This document shows, one piece after another, positions 12,261-21,975 of a stretch of DNA of 64,000 bases. The first letter of the stretch is position 1, and each line of letters opens with the position of its first letter. The DNA comes from Protopterus annectens (lineage: Eukaryota > Chordata > Ceratodontiformes > Protopteridae), in NCBI RefSeq assembly GCF_019279795.1, contig NC_056738.1:474231052-474295051 (forward strand), read 5' to 3'. The translations under genes were made by a program, and so were the position numbers. A model generated the notes under the pieces. It did no database searches. It saw nothing but the letters and a program-made list of their open reading frames with translations, and was not told the origin of the DNA.

Positions 12261-13470
12261 TGCACCACATAGTCTGTAATGCTGACAGATACCAGTCGCT
12301 AGTATCTGTAGTGAGTGACATCTGAACCTTATGTGGTTGTGGCCCTTTGGCTGTGTGTTGGGTGGGACAGGCCTGGATGACTTCTTGTCACAATCACCCT
12401 CTTCCACACATCTATGCATGTCTACCTTTGGCTTATTATAGTGTGCTGTCCTTACATATATGTCTGTATTACTATCCATTGTGTGTGCAAAGCATGAGTG
12501 GGGCATACTGAGGAGTGTCTGCACTAACATCTGTGACTGCCTGATATGTCTGGTCCACTGCTGTTTGCAGACATGGCCTTCATATGTTTAAGTGTGTGAG
12601 CATGCCCAGTATGACCTTTCAGTATGTTGTTGACTGACATTGCCTTCATTTCTCTAAGTGTGTGAGCATGCCCTGTATGCCCGTCTGTATTGAATGTGTG
12701 GATCGAGTCCAGGTAGTTTGTAATACAGTGCTGACCTTTGTGTTGTACATCTACAGGTAGCATGCTGTTTCTGCAGGGTATCCATCGATTATTTGGCATT
12801 GACTGTTAGTACATTTCTGCATAGGATGGGTGGGCACACCTGACTATTTCTACATTTCTACACAGGACTGGGGGGCACACCTGACTGCTACTAAATTTCT
12901 ATGTAGGATGGGAGGCATACCTGACACTTGTACACATTTGCTATGACTGTACTGGTATGTCAGGTACTCCATTTCATTCTGTATTCTTACCTATCATGCT
13001 GACTAGAGGCATACTAGTGTACTACAAATCTTAGCTTTGGTTGCCCTACATATTAGTGTCTGACTTCCTACCCTTAAGAACTAGCATACCACTGCCTGAC
13101 CTGCTGTAGTCTGTCTGTGTAGGCCTGGAGGTTACCCATAGGCATAATTCAGAGGGCATAGCACAGGCTCTGTTTGGGTTTATCTACACCTGTCCTGCTG
13201 GCTGAGGCTGTTGTTGGGTATGTGAACCTCCCTGACTGGCATGTGTGAGTCATATGGACACCTGTCGCCCAGCACATTTCCTGCAGTGGGTGTGGTCACC
13301 CTGTATAGTACTGGCTACTATGCTGACTCCAGTATGTGTTACAGATGTCATGGTGCCACTATGGGTGCCTACTTTCTGCTGCCATAACATTCAGCCACCC
13401 AATTCCCTTGCATGCTCACATCCATACCATAGATACAGGTAACGACACATTCTACTCCATTTGGCAATTG
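12261..13470. other. CA/TG-rich DNA with small tandem repeats, 3' side of Harbinger copy 1
   Basis: No gene recognised. Two small tandem repeats are present. One has two 67-bp units starting at 12571 and 12638, each with AAGTGTGTGAGCATGCCC. The other has three units of about 42 bp starting near 12813, 12856 and 12897, each with TTTCT..AGGA.TGG..GGCA.ACCTGAC. The AAGTGTGTGAGCAT word recurs at 60.15-60.31 kb, beside the other satellite array. Part of the region may be the 3' end of the Harbinger element. Confidence 0.45.
12811..12930. repeat. Three-copy minisatellite, unit about 42 bp
   Basis: Three diverged copies start near 12813, 12856 and 12897. The shared core is GGCACACCTGAC (GGCATACCTGAC in the last). 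Too short and too diverged to suggest a function. Confidence 0.7.
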
Positions 13471-13619
13471 GAAGGTTGATTGATTTACCTTGTGGGTGTG
13501 CCAGGATTGTGGATGGTGCTGGAGGGCTACCTATGTTGGATGCACATAGTACACTCCCTATACATGGTTGAGCACAGGTAGTGTCATGTTTGGCACCCCT
13601 TTTACTGTATGTGTGAGTC

Positions 13620-14720
13620 AGAGAGAGGTGTCATTCCCTGGGTCCCTACTTTGTCAGTGTATGTGCTATGCGTTGTCTCTTTGCCATGGCCTCGGCAAAC
13701 TGGGCATGCATCCATCTGCCTATTGGGGAAACTCAGGTTGTTCCTCCTCTGAGTCACTCTGTGCCTGTGCAGGCCTTGACATTGGTGGGGGGAGGGTCTG
13801 TACGGCCCTGTCCTGTGCTTTTCCTGCTGCAGCTGTTTGCACAGGATCATATTGTGTAACATGGCACATACCATAACAATTTGGGTACATGTAGCTGGTG
13901 AGTACTGCAAGGCTCCACCGGATGTGTCCAGACACCAGAACCATGACTTAAGCATCCCAAAAGCACTCTATTACAAGTCTGGTCTGTGCGTGTGCCTCAT
14001 TATGGCGTTCATGTTCAGGTGTGTCTGCATTTCTGATCGGTGTCATCAGCCACAGCTCCAGTGTGTAACCAGCATCCCCCACTAGGTGACCGTAGCGGAT
14101 GTCCCCATTGGCAAATCTCTAGTACGGCTGCATCAGATGCCAAGTATGGGAATTGTGATAGTTTTCAGGAAAGCCAGCACACACATTCATTATAATGCCC
14201 TAGGCATCACAGACGACCTGGCAGTTGATGAAGGGGATGCCTCTATGGTTGATGTAGACCCTACCCTGATCACCGGGTGGTGCTTTGATGCATATGTGTG
14301 TGCAGTCTATAGCACCCACTACCTCAGGGTATTCTGCTATTTGGTGGAAGAGATGCATATTGTTGGCCCGCAGCTCATGGTTGTTGAGGAAATATACATG
14401 CTCACCAGCATGTGCTGACATGGCATCCAGGAACTGGTGGAATACTCTGGATGCTGATGCCTGTGAGATCCCCATGATATCCCCAGTTAAGCTTTGGGAG
14501 GTACCTGTGGCTAGAATTCCTAGGCCTACACATACCTTGGTATCCACTGGGATGGGTTCCCCTCATCAGTCAGGAGTGGCCGGCACAGCTCAACAATTTG
14601 CTGTAGGAGGTCCCTGTCCACCCTATAGCGCTCCACTATCTCCAGCTCATGTATCCCCTGGTAGATTACCCTGGGTCTGTACACTCTTCTCTGTCTTCTC
14701 ACTGTGGGTTACGAGCAGCA
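13620..14720 (-). pseudogene. HARBI1-like Harbinger transposase, broken
   Basis: Fragments in order on the minus strand match the HARBI1/DDE_Tnp_4 family. At 14700-14560 is an arginine-rich N-terminal region. At 14547-14200 is the HTH/first-Asp segment, with GAIDCTHI containing the first catalytic Asp. At 14199-13960 is the middle, and at 13955-13602 the C-terminal part with LKSWFWCLD and LHNM. Damage is heavy. There is a frameshift around 14570, an in-frame stop just after VVCDA (about 14200), and another shortly after. The second catalytic Asp has become Asn (YHNSHTW), and a 1-base loss lies just after the third catalytic residue (VIE). Family members are about 350 residues long, so most of the gene is present, but it cannot make an active enzyme. 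Confidence 0.85.
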
Positions 14721-15168
14721 TTCACATCCTCATTACCCTCAACCTCTTGCACATGTTGTTCTATGTTGACTGCTGCAGCCCCTCTTATTTTGTAGGTTTG
14801 TTTGTTAAAAGTTGCCCGCTTGTATACACCAGTGGTGTAGAGTGTGGGCAAAACCAGAAGGGAAGGTGTTTGCATAGTTTATAGTAGTGTTCTGGGCTGG
14901 GCTGGTCTGCTGCCTGTGTAATTGTCTAATTCTGATACATTTCACCTGCCAGCTATGCTAGTTCGCCTTGATTACCTTCCTACTGCTGTTTTCCCTTCCC
15001 ATTGCCTTCCTGGTTAAGCCCGGCAGCATGCCATGCAAACAGAGTGCTCAAATGTGCACAGTGCTGCTATTTCCTGGTTTAACTTTTTTTCTTCCTTTAA
15101 AACCCGGTGTGCGGCACGTACACCAGCTTAGGCAATGTAAAGAGTGCTAGGCAGATTCAGACACCCCC

Positions 15169-15193
15169 CCTAGCTTAGCTGTGCTAAGCTAGG
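15169..15193. repeat. Perfect 11-bp inverted repeat in the Harbinger 5' region
   Basis: CCTAGCTTAGC and GCTAAGCTAGG flank a 3-nt loop (TGT). A GCTAAGC-centred inverted repeat also occurs in the same part of Harbinger copy 2 (51221-51275). It may be a transposase subterminal binding site, but that is inference. Confidence 0.75.
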
Positions 15194-15991
15194 AGCAAAC
15201 CCAAGCCATAGGGCTCCAATTCACTTACAGTATGCCTGACATACCCCCCATGATGTCAGCTAACTCCTAGGCTTGCACCAAGCTATTCCTACTCTTACAC
15301 TGTTGGGACCTGACTAGCATGCTGGGGGAAACTGGGATTCACTATCATTCCCCTCATTTGCATAGGATTGCCTGCTAATGCATAGTTACATGTCTCACAC
15401 TGAGCCACCCCCCTTAGCAACCACTACTCATGGGCCATGTTGTCTTCTGCCTGCCATTGACTTGCATGGCAAAATAATGATTTTAGTTAGAATGCTTAAT
15501 TTAGTTTTTTTTGTTATTTTACCCCTGATCCTGTTTGCGCGCCACTGCCCTACGCTTAAACAGCCAAGATCGGCTAAAAAAAAATAAAAGTTGATTTTTT
15601 TATTTTTTTGGCTGTTTGCAATGCCAGTGGCCTTATACTTAGCCATTGTCATGCTTCCTAACTGATATGCAGCCTTTATTTGGAGCTGTTACAGCTCAAT
15701 TTTGGATTTTGCAGAAATGTACCCTGTTACTAACCAAGTACATTTTTGGAGATTGCACTAGTCCTGCACGGCTGGTTGCAAGCTTCCTGGATTGCAAATT
15801 CACCTCATTTGCATGGATTTCTCCTGAAAATGGGGTGATTTGCATACAGGGACTTAGTCCATGCAGGACTAGTGCAGGACCACTCATGCACGCCCCTGCA
15901 GGCTGTTCCTGCATCGCATGGCAGACATATTGCCTGCTAGAGCTCCTGCACTGATACTGCACACAGTGCAAGGCATAGAGAATCTGGGGGG

Positions 15992-17540
15992 ATAAACTTA
16001 TTCAAGGTAACTGCATGTGTGTTGTCAGCCATCCATTTCACAGAGAAATGAATATTCATGAAATAATTCACTTAGTGTAGAATCATTAACTGTTGCAAGC
16101 TAGCTCCATCAGAATGTTGCCTGTGATCAAGTGTGTAACACTTCCCAAATTAATCATGAATACATCATGAGGAAGAGACAGAAATGATGCTGCTTGTTAT
16201 TTATCCTCTGTCTAATGTACACTGGTTTTCTAGCAATACTTCCATTTAACACTATGCATATGTGCAAACTGGTACATATTATTTTTGTTTTTTTCAGTAA
16301 CATGTAGGTCAATGGGCCAGCTCTACAACTATAGTCCAGAAGAGCATGGGCATGCTCGGTCATACTCCATGTCACTGGATGGCCATATTGTGAGGTTCTG
16401 CTATAGGATGTAAACACTCATTCATGTTATAAGGGCCATTTCTAAATGATGATGCATGATAAAAGTGTTTATATATTTGTCTGTGATAATAGCTCAGGTG
16501 TGATGGTCAGAAAGCCAACAAGAAATCACCAAAACATGGCATGAAAGACTAAGAATGACGTAATGATTAGGTGTAAATAGTTGAATATGATTTTGGAGTG
16601 CATGAACTTTTAAACTTAAAACAAGGTAAATTACAACTAAAAGTAAAAGCAACTGAAGAAAACTATTAGGAATATTAAAAAGAAACAGAAACAGCTGGCT
16701 TCTCTTTTTCTCTGCATGATCCATGGCTAAGGCATATGCTTCCTTTGATCTTCTTTAGAATTGTGATCAGATGTTCTCGAGCAGTATTCTCTGTTAGATC
16801 TCTGTAAAGCCATCAATAAATGTTCACAGCAAGAACAGAATAAAATGCTTTTTAATTAAAGAACTAACAATAAATGTTGACTTCTAGGAAAAAAGGGCAT
16901 TTTCATTTTCAAATGCTTTGACTAGACTACATAATTGCAATAATCTGATGACATAAGTGTGTTCTCAGAGCTTATTTTGCTATGTAGTACATGGAGTGCG
17001 GTCATAACTGGAAAAAGACAAATCAGCTGATGCTACTATATTGCAATACCCAGTCTTAACAAGTGTTATGCACCTACTGCTTAACTTGATATGGTCGGGT
17101 CTCATGCTAGGTAATCCAATCTGACAGTGCTGATTACAAATGGCAGCAGCAGACTAAAACAGATTTGTTTCTGACCGCTGTCTGTGACAGTAATATGTCC
17201 CTGACTTATAAACTTAGAAAAATGATAGAATAACAGGATTTGTGTTAACCTCCATTTTTCTGAAAGATATGAAGTCTGAAACTCAACTCTATGCCATTAT
17301 TTAGTGGCTTCAGTTCTCAGTGATTTGACATAAAACCACAGATTTTATAAGGAACTGACCAAATACATGAGGCAAAAGTCTGGACATTCTGCAAAAATCT
17401 AGATAGTTGAGAGGCATGGCAAAGATGAGTGTAAACATGAGAGAGATTTTTACTCTGCCTTTCTGAAAGTGCTCGCTTAGTACTTTATGGACTTTGAAAG
17501 ACGGCAAAACACTAGCACCTTTTTTTCTGTAACTAGTAGT
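15992..17540. other. AT-rich DNA with no recognised gene
   Basis: Ordinary AT-rich sequence. Short open frames (60-90 residues) on both strands lack family resemblance. I see no repeats longer than a few bases and no element termini apart from the Harbinger end at its left edge. Confidence 0.55.
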
Positions 17541-17585
17541 TCATGGAGCAGATAAAGCTCCATACACTGCTACGAATTATGATCG

Positions 17586-17717
17586 GGTCACCAATCATAA
17601 CCTTTTATTTTGCGTTCTCAACAATGATGCCAAGATTCACCTCGAGCTCTGCTCTCAAAGTGAATTTCTTGGCATCAGTATCTCAAACACATAATAAGCA
17701 GGTTATGGTTGGTGACC
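17586..17717. repeat. Foldback (hairpin) element, about 132 bp
   Basis: The left arm 17586-17640 and right arm 17660-17717 are reverse complements at roughly 75-80% with a few small gaps, around a 19-nt loop. The outer ends are best matched (GGTCACCAATCATAACC against GGTTATGGTTGGTGACC, one mismatch). The inner ends also pair well (GATGCCAAG.ATTCAC against GTGAATTTCTTGGCATC). Possible origins are a short MITE relic or a hairpin RNA precursor. I see no flanking target duplication. Confidence 0.7.
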
Positions 17718-17786
17718 ATCTCAATAATGGAGGAATAGAGAGTAGGTTGCATACTTTTCATAAAAGCTCCCAACCAAGCCATGAGT

Positions 17787-17817
17787 CTCAGTAATACACC
17801 CACAAGTTTACTGAGAT
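17787..17817. repeat. 9-bp perfect inverted repeat
   Basis: TCTCAGTAA (17787-17795) and TTACTGAGA (17809-17817) form a short hairpin just right of the foldback element. It may be part of the same structured element. Confidence 0.55.
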
Positions 17818-18387
17818 ACAAAGGTACCCTGACTACATTATTTTTCTTTCATATAACACACTTTTTTTTCAATCTAGTTGTACTCCACATTACCAATCCA
17901 TTCACCAATTTACTGTGTGTGGACAACTTTCAGAGTTCTGTTTAATATTTCTATAGATTTCTGATTTTTAACTTAATAAGCAAAAAATATATATACTAAC
18001 TGTACTGTCTTAGCCCGTTTGCTACATGGTATCCTTCCAGACATTTGCTTTCTTACAGAAAATAATCAAAACATTTCTAGAACTGGAAAACATTTATTTG
18101 ATTACTTAAATCATATAAACTGTGAAGAATGCACACAAAAATGTATAGTTTATTTGGAATAAATGTTAGATCTACTGGACTTCGTGAAGAGCCTTAGCAT
18201 AAAGATGAATATATCGTGTTATGCACTGCATATCTAGCACAGAGAAAAATGCAGACAGAATGCAATTTATCAGTTCAGAGACAGCTGTGCATTTATGCCA
18301 CTGCAAATCAGTGATGTTGGAACGGGTTTAGAAAACATGTGAATCAGTTACACAGTATGATTAGTAATGCTAATGCAGTTCATAAAT
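17818..18387. other. AT-rich DNA with no recognised gene
   Basis: Unassigned AT-rich DNA up to the left target-site duplication of the hAT element. I see no element or gene signature. Confidence 0.55.
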
Positions 18388-18514
18388 AGCTAGGCCAGGG
18401 GTCTGCAAGCTGCGGCTCTGGAGCCACATGTGGCTCTTGAGCCACATGTGGCTCTTCCACCCCTCTGCAGTCCCTGTAGCTTTGAAAAATAATGGCTACT
18501 CTACCGCACAATAC

Positions 18515-18598
<84 letters not shown>

Positions 18599-19010
18599 AT
18601 GATAAAGTGATGGATTTTAAATATTATTCTTATACACTTATAAACTTGCTAGAAAAACATGATTTCTGTTGCTATGCATTCCACACACACTGAGAGTGAT
18701 TGAGCGATCCCCTGGCAGCAGCATCTCCCGAAAGGTTTCCCTACCTCTCAAAGTCTTACCACAAGAAATTTGGACAGAGCCACAAAGGGGAACAAAGGAA
18801 CAAAAATAGGGACGGAGTTTAAATATTGCTCTTATAAACTTAGTTCTTTTATATTTAGAATAATAACTATATATATAAAATTGTATATGCTGTGTTATCT
18901 TAATTTTAGGGGTCAAATAGGGTTTGTGGCTCTTGATGAATTTTATTTGGTGGGAGAGTGGTCAAAAATGGCTCTTTTGATAGTGAAGGTTGCAGACACC
19001 TGAGCTAGGC
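18388..19010 (+). mobile_element. Non-autonomous hAT transposon with intact 8-bp target duplication
   Basis: The element occupies 18396-19002 (607 bp). It begins CAGGGGTCTGCAA and ends TTGCAGACACCTG, an imperfect terminal inverted repeat with the CAGGG-type ends usual for hAT elements. It is flanked on both sides by the exact 8-bp direct repeat AGCTAGGC (18388-18395 and 19003-19010), the target duplication length of the hAT superfamily. Near the left end, GGCTCT..AGCCACATGTGGCTCTT is repeated and partly palindromic; AGAGCC also occurs near the right end. It has no transposase gene. A long (CA)n tract has expanded inside it. The intact ends make this the best-defined insertion in the window. 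Confidence 0.92.
18516..18597. repeat. (CA)n microsatellite inside the hAT element
   Basis: An uninterrupted CA tract of about 82 bp. Frames of Thr-His or Cys-Val across it are artefacts. Confidence 0.95.
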
Positions 19011-20040
19011 TATACACCAAATCTGTGCAATAAAATGACATTAAAATGTAATGATATTGGTGCGCTGACTTAAGCTGGTCTACTGGGCTTCTGTGGGAAA
19101 TGCATACGAGTATTCATGTAAACTAAGTGTACATATCCAAGCACAAACTGTATACCATTTGGGTTCCTTTCCACCCCAGATTCTCATTGCAGGTACGTAA
19201 AATGAAGCCTGCTGTCATGTCAGATGGGGGTAACAACACATCAGCGGTGTTCATGTTGCCTGCCCCATCTGGAAGTTTAGAGTGACATTCTCCTTTAGTG
19301 TTTGTGCTGTTTAATGCACCAATGAAATTAATGTTGTATGGTGCTACTGCTTGTTGTACTGTTTAATTTCTGCAAACACTGAGAACTAACTGAAAGATAA
19401 ACCATTTTCTGCTAAACTTTGGGCCCATCAGTACTGCAGTTAAAATGTCTTCCAAACTATATTCAGTATGCAATAGGAGGGAGAATCTAAAGCTGTCCAT
19501 ATTCTTTGTGGTAGAAGGAGGCAACAGACATATCCAATATGTCTTTTAGGTGCATTTAAGATTCTACTACTTTCTATACATATATTTCTGTCACTCTTTC
19601 TCCATCTGCCCCATAAATCCCTGCGTCGATTTCTGTTCCACAATCCATGCTGATATTCTTTCATGTAGATATATAAATCTCTGTCTATAAAAAGTATTTT
19701 CATGAAAATTATAACCCTTCTAACCCTCTTATATCTTGTATTAATCCAATCACTACTTTAATTTGCCCACGCTAGTCATTATGCTCACTACCAACTTATT
19801 TTTCTATTTTCCTACTCAAACTATCGGGACTCTGTTATGCTGCTCCACCTTTTAGTTAGTAACTATTTAACTTCCTTCATCACCTGACACAGTAGTGTGT
19901 GTGAATTCTATAGTAATCCCATTTAAACTATTGTTATGAATGTCTCATTTAACCCATTGATACTATTCTTAGCAATGTTTATTATTTTACTGTTTTACAT
20001 GCTATTATAAGTTGTGTGTCTCTTCTTGATTAATGTATGT
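19011..20040. other. AT-rich DNA with one short hairpin
   Basis: No gene recognised. A compact hairpin lies at 19221-19271: CAGATGGGG pairs with CCCCATCTG (9 bp), and inside it AACA/TGTT and ACAC/GTGT pair around a 7-nt loop. Otherwise I see only short frames without family resemblance. Confidence 0.5.
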
Positions 20041-20222
20041 TAGCTGGAGCTGTTTACTATGTACTGCCTCCTAGTCTTGGATTGTGTTTTGATTGTTTTC
20101 CACTATAATAATCAATGTAATATGGAGCTCCCCAGGCCTCCGCAGAAAATGGACCTGTGTCCAGACAGACTATCCCAGTAACCAAATGCAAAAAAAATAA
20201 ATTAATTAAATAAATTAAATAA
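20040..20222 (+). mobile_element. LINE (L2-type) 3' end relic
   Basis: The stretch ends GGAGCTCCCCAGG..CTCCGCAGAAAATG...CCCAGTAACCAAATGC and then an AAAT/AATT-type tail (about 20190-20222). The same layout (CCCAGGGGCCCCCACTGAAAATG, then TTTCCCTGGTAAACAAATA and an AAAT tail) is the 3' end of LINE-2 on the minus strand at 30157-30240. I therefore read it as the 3' end of a related LINE on the plus strand. The upstream body is too decayed to recognise. Confidence 0.5.
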
Positions 20223-20603
20223 TAGAGTAGCTATTCCACAGTCTGCTGCCTGTGTTCTCTAGTCCAGCCTCACCATTTCCTCCTCAGGTTGAACATTTCC
20301 CTGACATGCCCTTAGACACTAATATAATTTCCCTTTCTTTCTCTTTTCTGATTAGACAACTTCCAGTTATTTTAGCATCTGCATATTTTGTCTGCATCTG
20401 AAGCAATGTTTTATTGAACGTCTTCTAACAGTCTGATATCCTCGGCCTTGCATGGCCTCCAGAACTGAGTACCGTGTTGCATTAGCAGGGCCTAGTAAAA
20501 CAGAACCATTAAATCCATTGCTCCATTGTGTCCTTCCCCTGAGGAAACACCACAGCATTTTGTTGTCTCTTGCCACTTACTCTCTTCTTGGTGACACAGT
20601 GCA
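20223..20603. other. Unassigned DNA left of the minisatellite
   Basis: Pyrimidine-rich sequence without a recognised gene. A 69-residue minus-strand frame and the start of the plus-strand minisatellite frame run through it, but neither resembles a known protein. Confidence 0.45.
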
Positions 20604-21350
20604 GGTATGCACAATACTGCCATACCTTTTCCTGATTGTTTGCTTTGCAGGTATGCATAATACTGCCATGCCCTTTTCCTGCTTGTTTAATTTGCAGGTA
20701 TGCACAATACTGCCATGCCCTTTTCCTGCTTGTTTGCTTTGCAGGTATGCACAATACTGCCATATCCTTTTCCTGTGTGTTTAATTTGCAGGTATGCACA
20801 ATACTGCCATACCCTTTTCCTGCGTGTTTGCTTTGCAGGTATGCACAATGCTGCCATATCCTTTTCCTGCATGTTTAATTTGCAGGTATGCACAATACTG
20901 CCATATCCTTTTCCTGCGTGTTTGCTTTACCGGTATGAACAATACTGCCATGCCCTTTTCCTGCTTGTTTAATTTGCAGGTATGCACAATACAGCCATAT
21001 CCTTTTCCTGCGTGTTTAATTTGCAGGTATGTACAATACTGCCATGCCCTTTTCCTGCGTGTTTCCTTTGCAGGTATGCACAATACTGCCATACCTTTTC
21101 CTGCTTGTTTAATTTGCAGGTATGCACAATACTGCCATATCCTTTTCCTGCGTGTTTGCTTTGCCGGTATGCACAATACTGTCATGCCCTTTTCCTGCTA
21201 GTTTAATTTGCAGGTATGCACAATACTGCCATACCTTTTCCTGCTTGTTTACTTTGCAGGTATGCACAATACTGCCATGCCCTTTTCCTGTGTGTTTGGT
21301 TTGCAGGTATGCACAGTACTGCCATACCTTTTCCTGCTCATTTGCTGCTA
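20604..21350 (+). repeat. Minisatellite, 16 units of 46-47 bp, each with a splice-like CAG|GTATG
   Basis: The word GGTATG starts at 20604, 20650, 20697, 20744, 20791, 20838, 20885, 20932, 20979, 21026, 21073, 21119, 21166, 21213, 21259 and 21306. The period is 47 bp (46 where one C is missing). Each unit reads GTATGCACAATACTGCCAT, then CCTTTTCCTGCxTGTTTxxTTTGCAG. A pyrimidine-rich tract thus leads into TTTGCAG|GTATG, which looks like a 3' splice site fused to a 5' splice site. Fourteen of 16 units keep AG|GTATG; those at 20932 and 21166 read CCGGTATG. Because 47 is not a multiple of 3 and stops are rare, frames up to 135 residues are open on both strands. These are not genes. Confidence 0.95.
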
Positions 21351-21420
21351 GTTTCACTCCATCAGCTCTTATTTGCTGCTAGTTGGCCCAGAGTATAAGG
21401 TTGCAAGATGTAATTCTTGT

Positions 21421-21575
21421 GGTATAGAGTTTCATTCCCTCAGCCCTAATTTGCCTCCTGTGAGACCTTGAGAAAATCACTTAACGAGTCCTTGTTTCCA
21501 GATCATCCCTGAAAAGGGACTGTCTGTCCAGTGGACTTATCTTGTTTACAAAATAGGATTGTTAATGTTATTTGA
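21421..21575 (+). mobile_element. Possible CORE/MIR-type SINE relic
   Basis: CCTGTGAGACCTTGAGAAAA followed by TCACTTAACGAGTCCTTGTTTCC (21456-21499) resembles the well-known MIR/CORE-SINE segment (TGTGACCTTGGGCAAGT, ACTTAACC, CAGTTTCC). A little further on, TTTACAAAATAGGATTGTTAATG resembles the following MIR segment. The match is imperfect with indels, the tRNA head is not recognisable, and I cannot exclude chance plus a related LINE tail. Confidence 0.35.
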
Positions 21576-21975
21576 CATAAGAACTGTTATAGCCTAATTC
21601 CAGTGCTTCTCGTGTGTGAGTACTGAACCTCAGTTTTCATATTTCTGCTCATTTGGTCATTTTTTTCCAATCCCTTCCTTAGACTATTCTCAATCCCTCC
21701 ACTGCTGCATATATCTTTGTGCAATCCTTTTAATGACTCTGTTCTGAATTTATGCTAGATATGTCTGAAACAAACATTCTGTGTGGTACAAAAGCAAACA
21801 CTGACCCTGCAGTACACTACTGGGTCACTTCCTTTTTTCTAGAGATTCTTTATATAATCACATCTCACTCTGTCCTATCTTTAAATTGTACAGCAAACTG
21901 GTTTTACATTCCTGCACTATTCCATCTTCTCCAGTTTTCCTATAAGCCATCAGTGGCCTTGCTGAGGTCCTGGTA
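21576..21975 (-). mobile_element. Possible old LINE C-terminal relic
   Basis: On the minus strand, one frame near 21700-21750 reads IQNRVIKRIAQR and a segment near 21950 reads DLSKATDG. These resemble the end and the palm (DLSKAFD) of CR1/L2 reverse transcriptases. Stops are frequent, the intervening frame is lost, and the spacing is shorter than in a full RT. Weak call. Confidence 0.25.

Larger units (their letters stand above)
13470..15991 (-). mobile_element. Harbinger (PIF/Harbinger) DNA transposon, copy 1, decayed
   Basis: The element is read on the minus strand. Its 5' end is near 15991, where the sequence starts CCCCCCAGATTCTC, like the start of copy 2 at 50434 (CCCTGAGATTCATG). The two copies also share the upstream non-coding region (for example GGTTGCTAAGGGG and ATGCAAATGAG), the transposase, and about 300 bp downstream of it (to about 13470). 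I could not find the 3' terminal inverted repeat, so the low-coordinate boundary is only where similarity to copy 2 is lost, and copy 2 itself is interrupted there by a LINE. The two elements lie in opposite orientation about 35 kb apart. Confidence 0.7.

Noticed and set aside
14285-14884. 199-residue plus-strand open frame
   Set aside because: It is antisense to the N-terminal part of the minus-strand Harbinger transposase and has no family resemblance itself.
20781-21201. Open frames of 134 and 135 residues on opposite strands across the minisatellite
   Set aside because: The unit is 47 bp (not a multiple of 3) and lacks stops in most frames, so all frames stay open by repetition. Composition is repetitive and there is no start context or domain.
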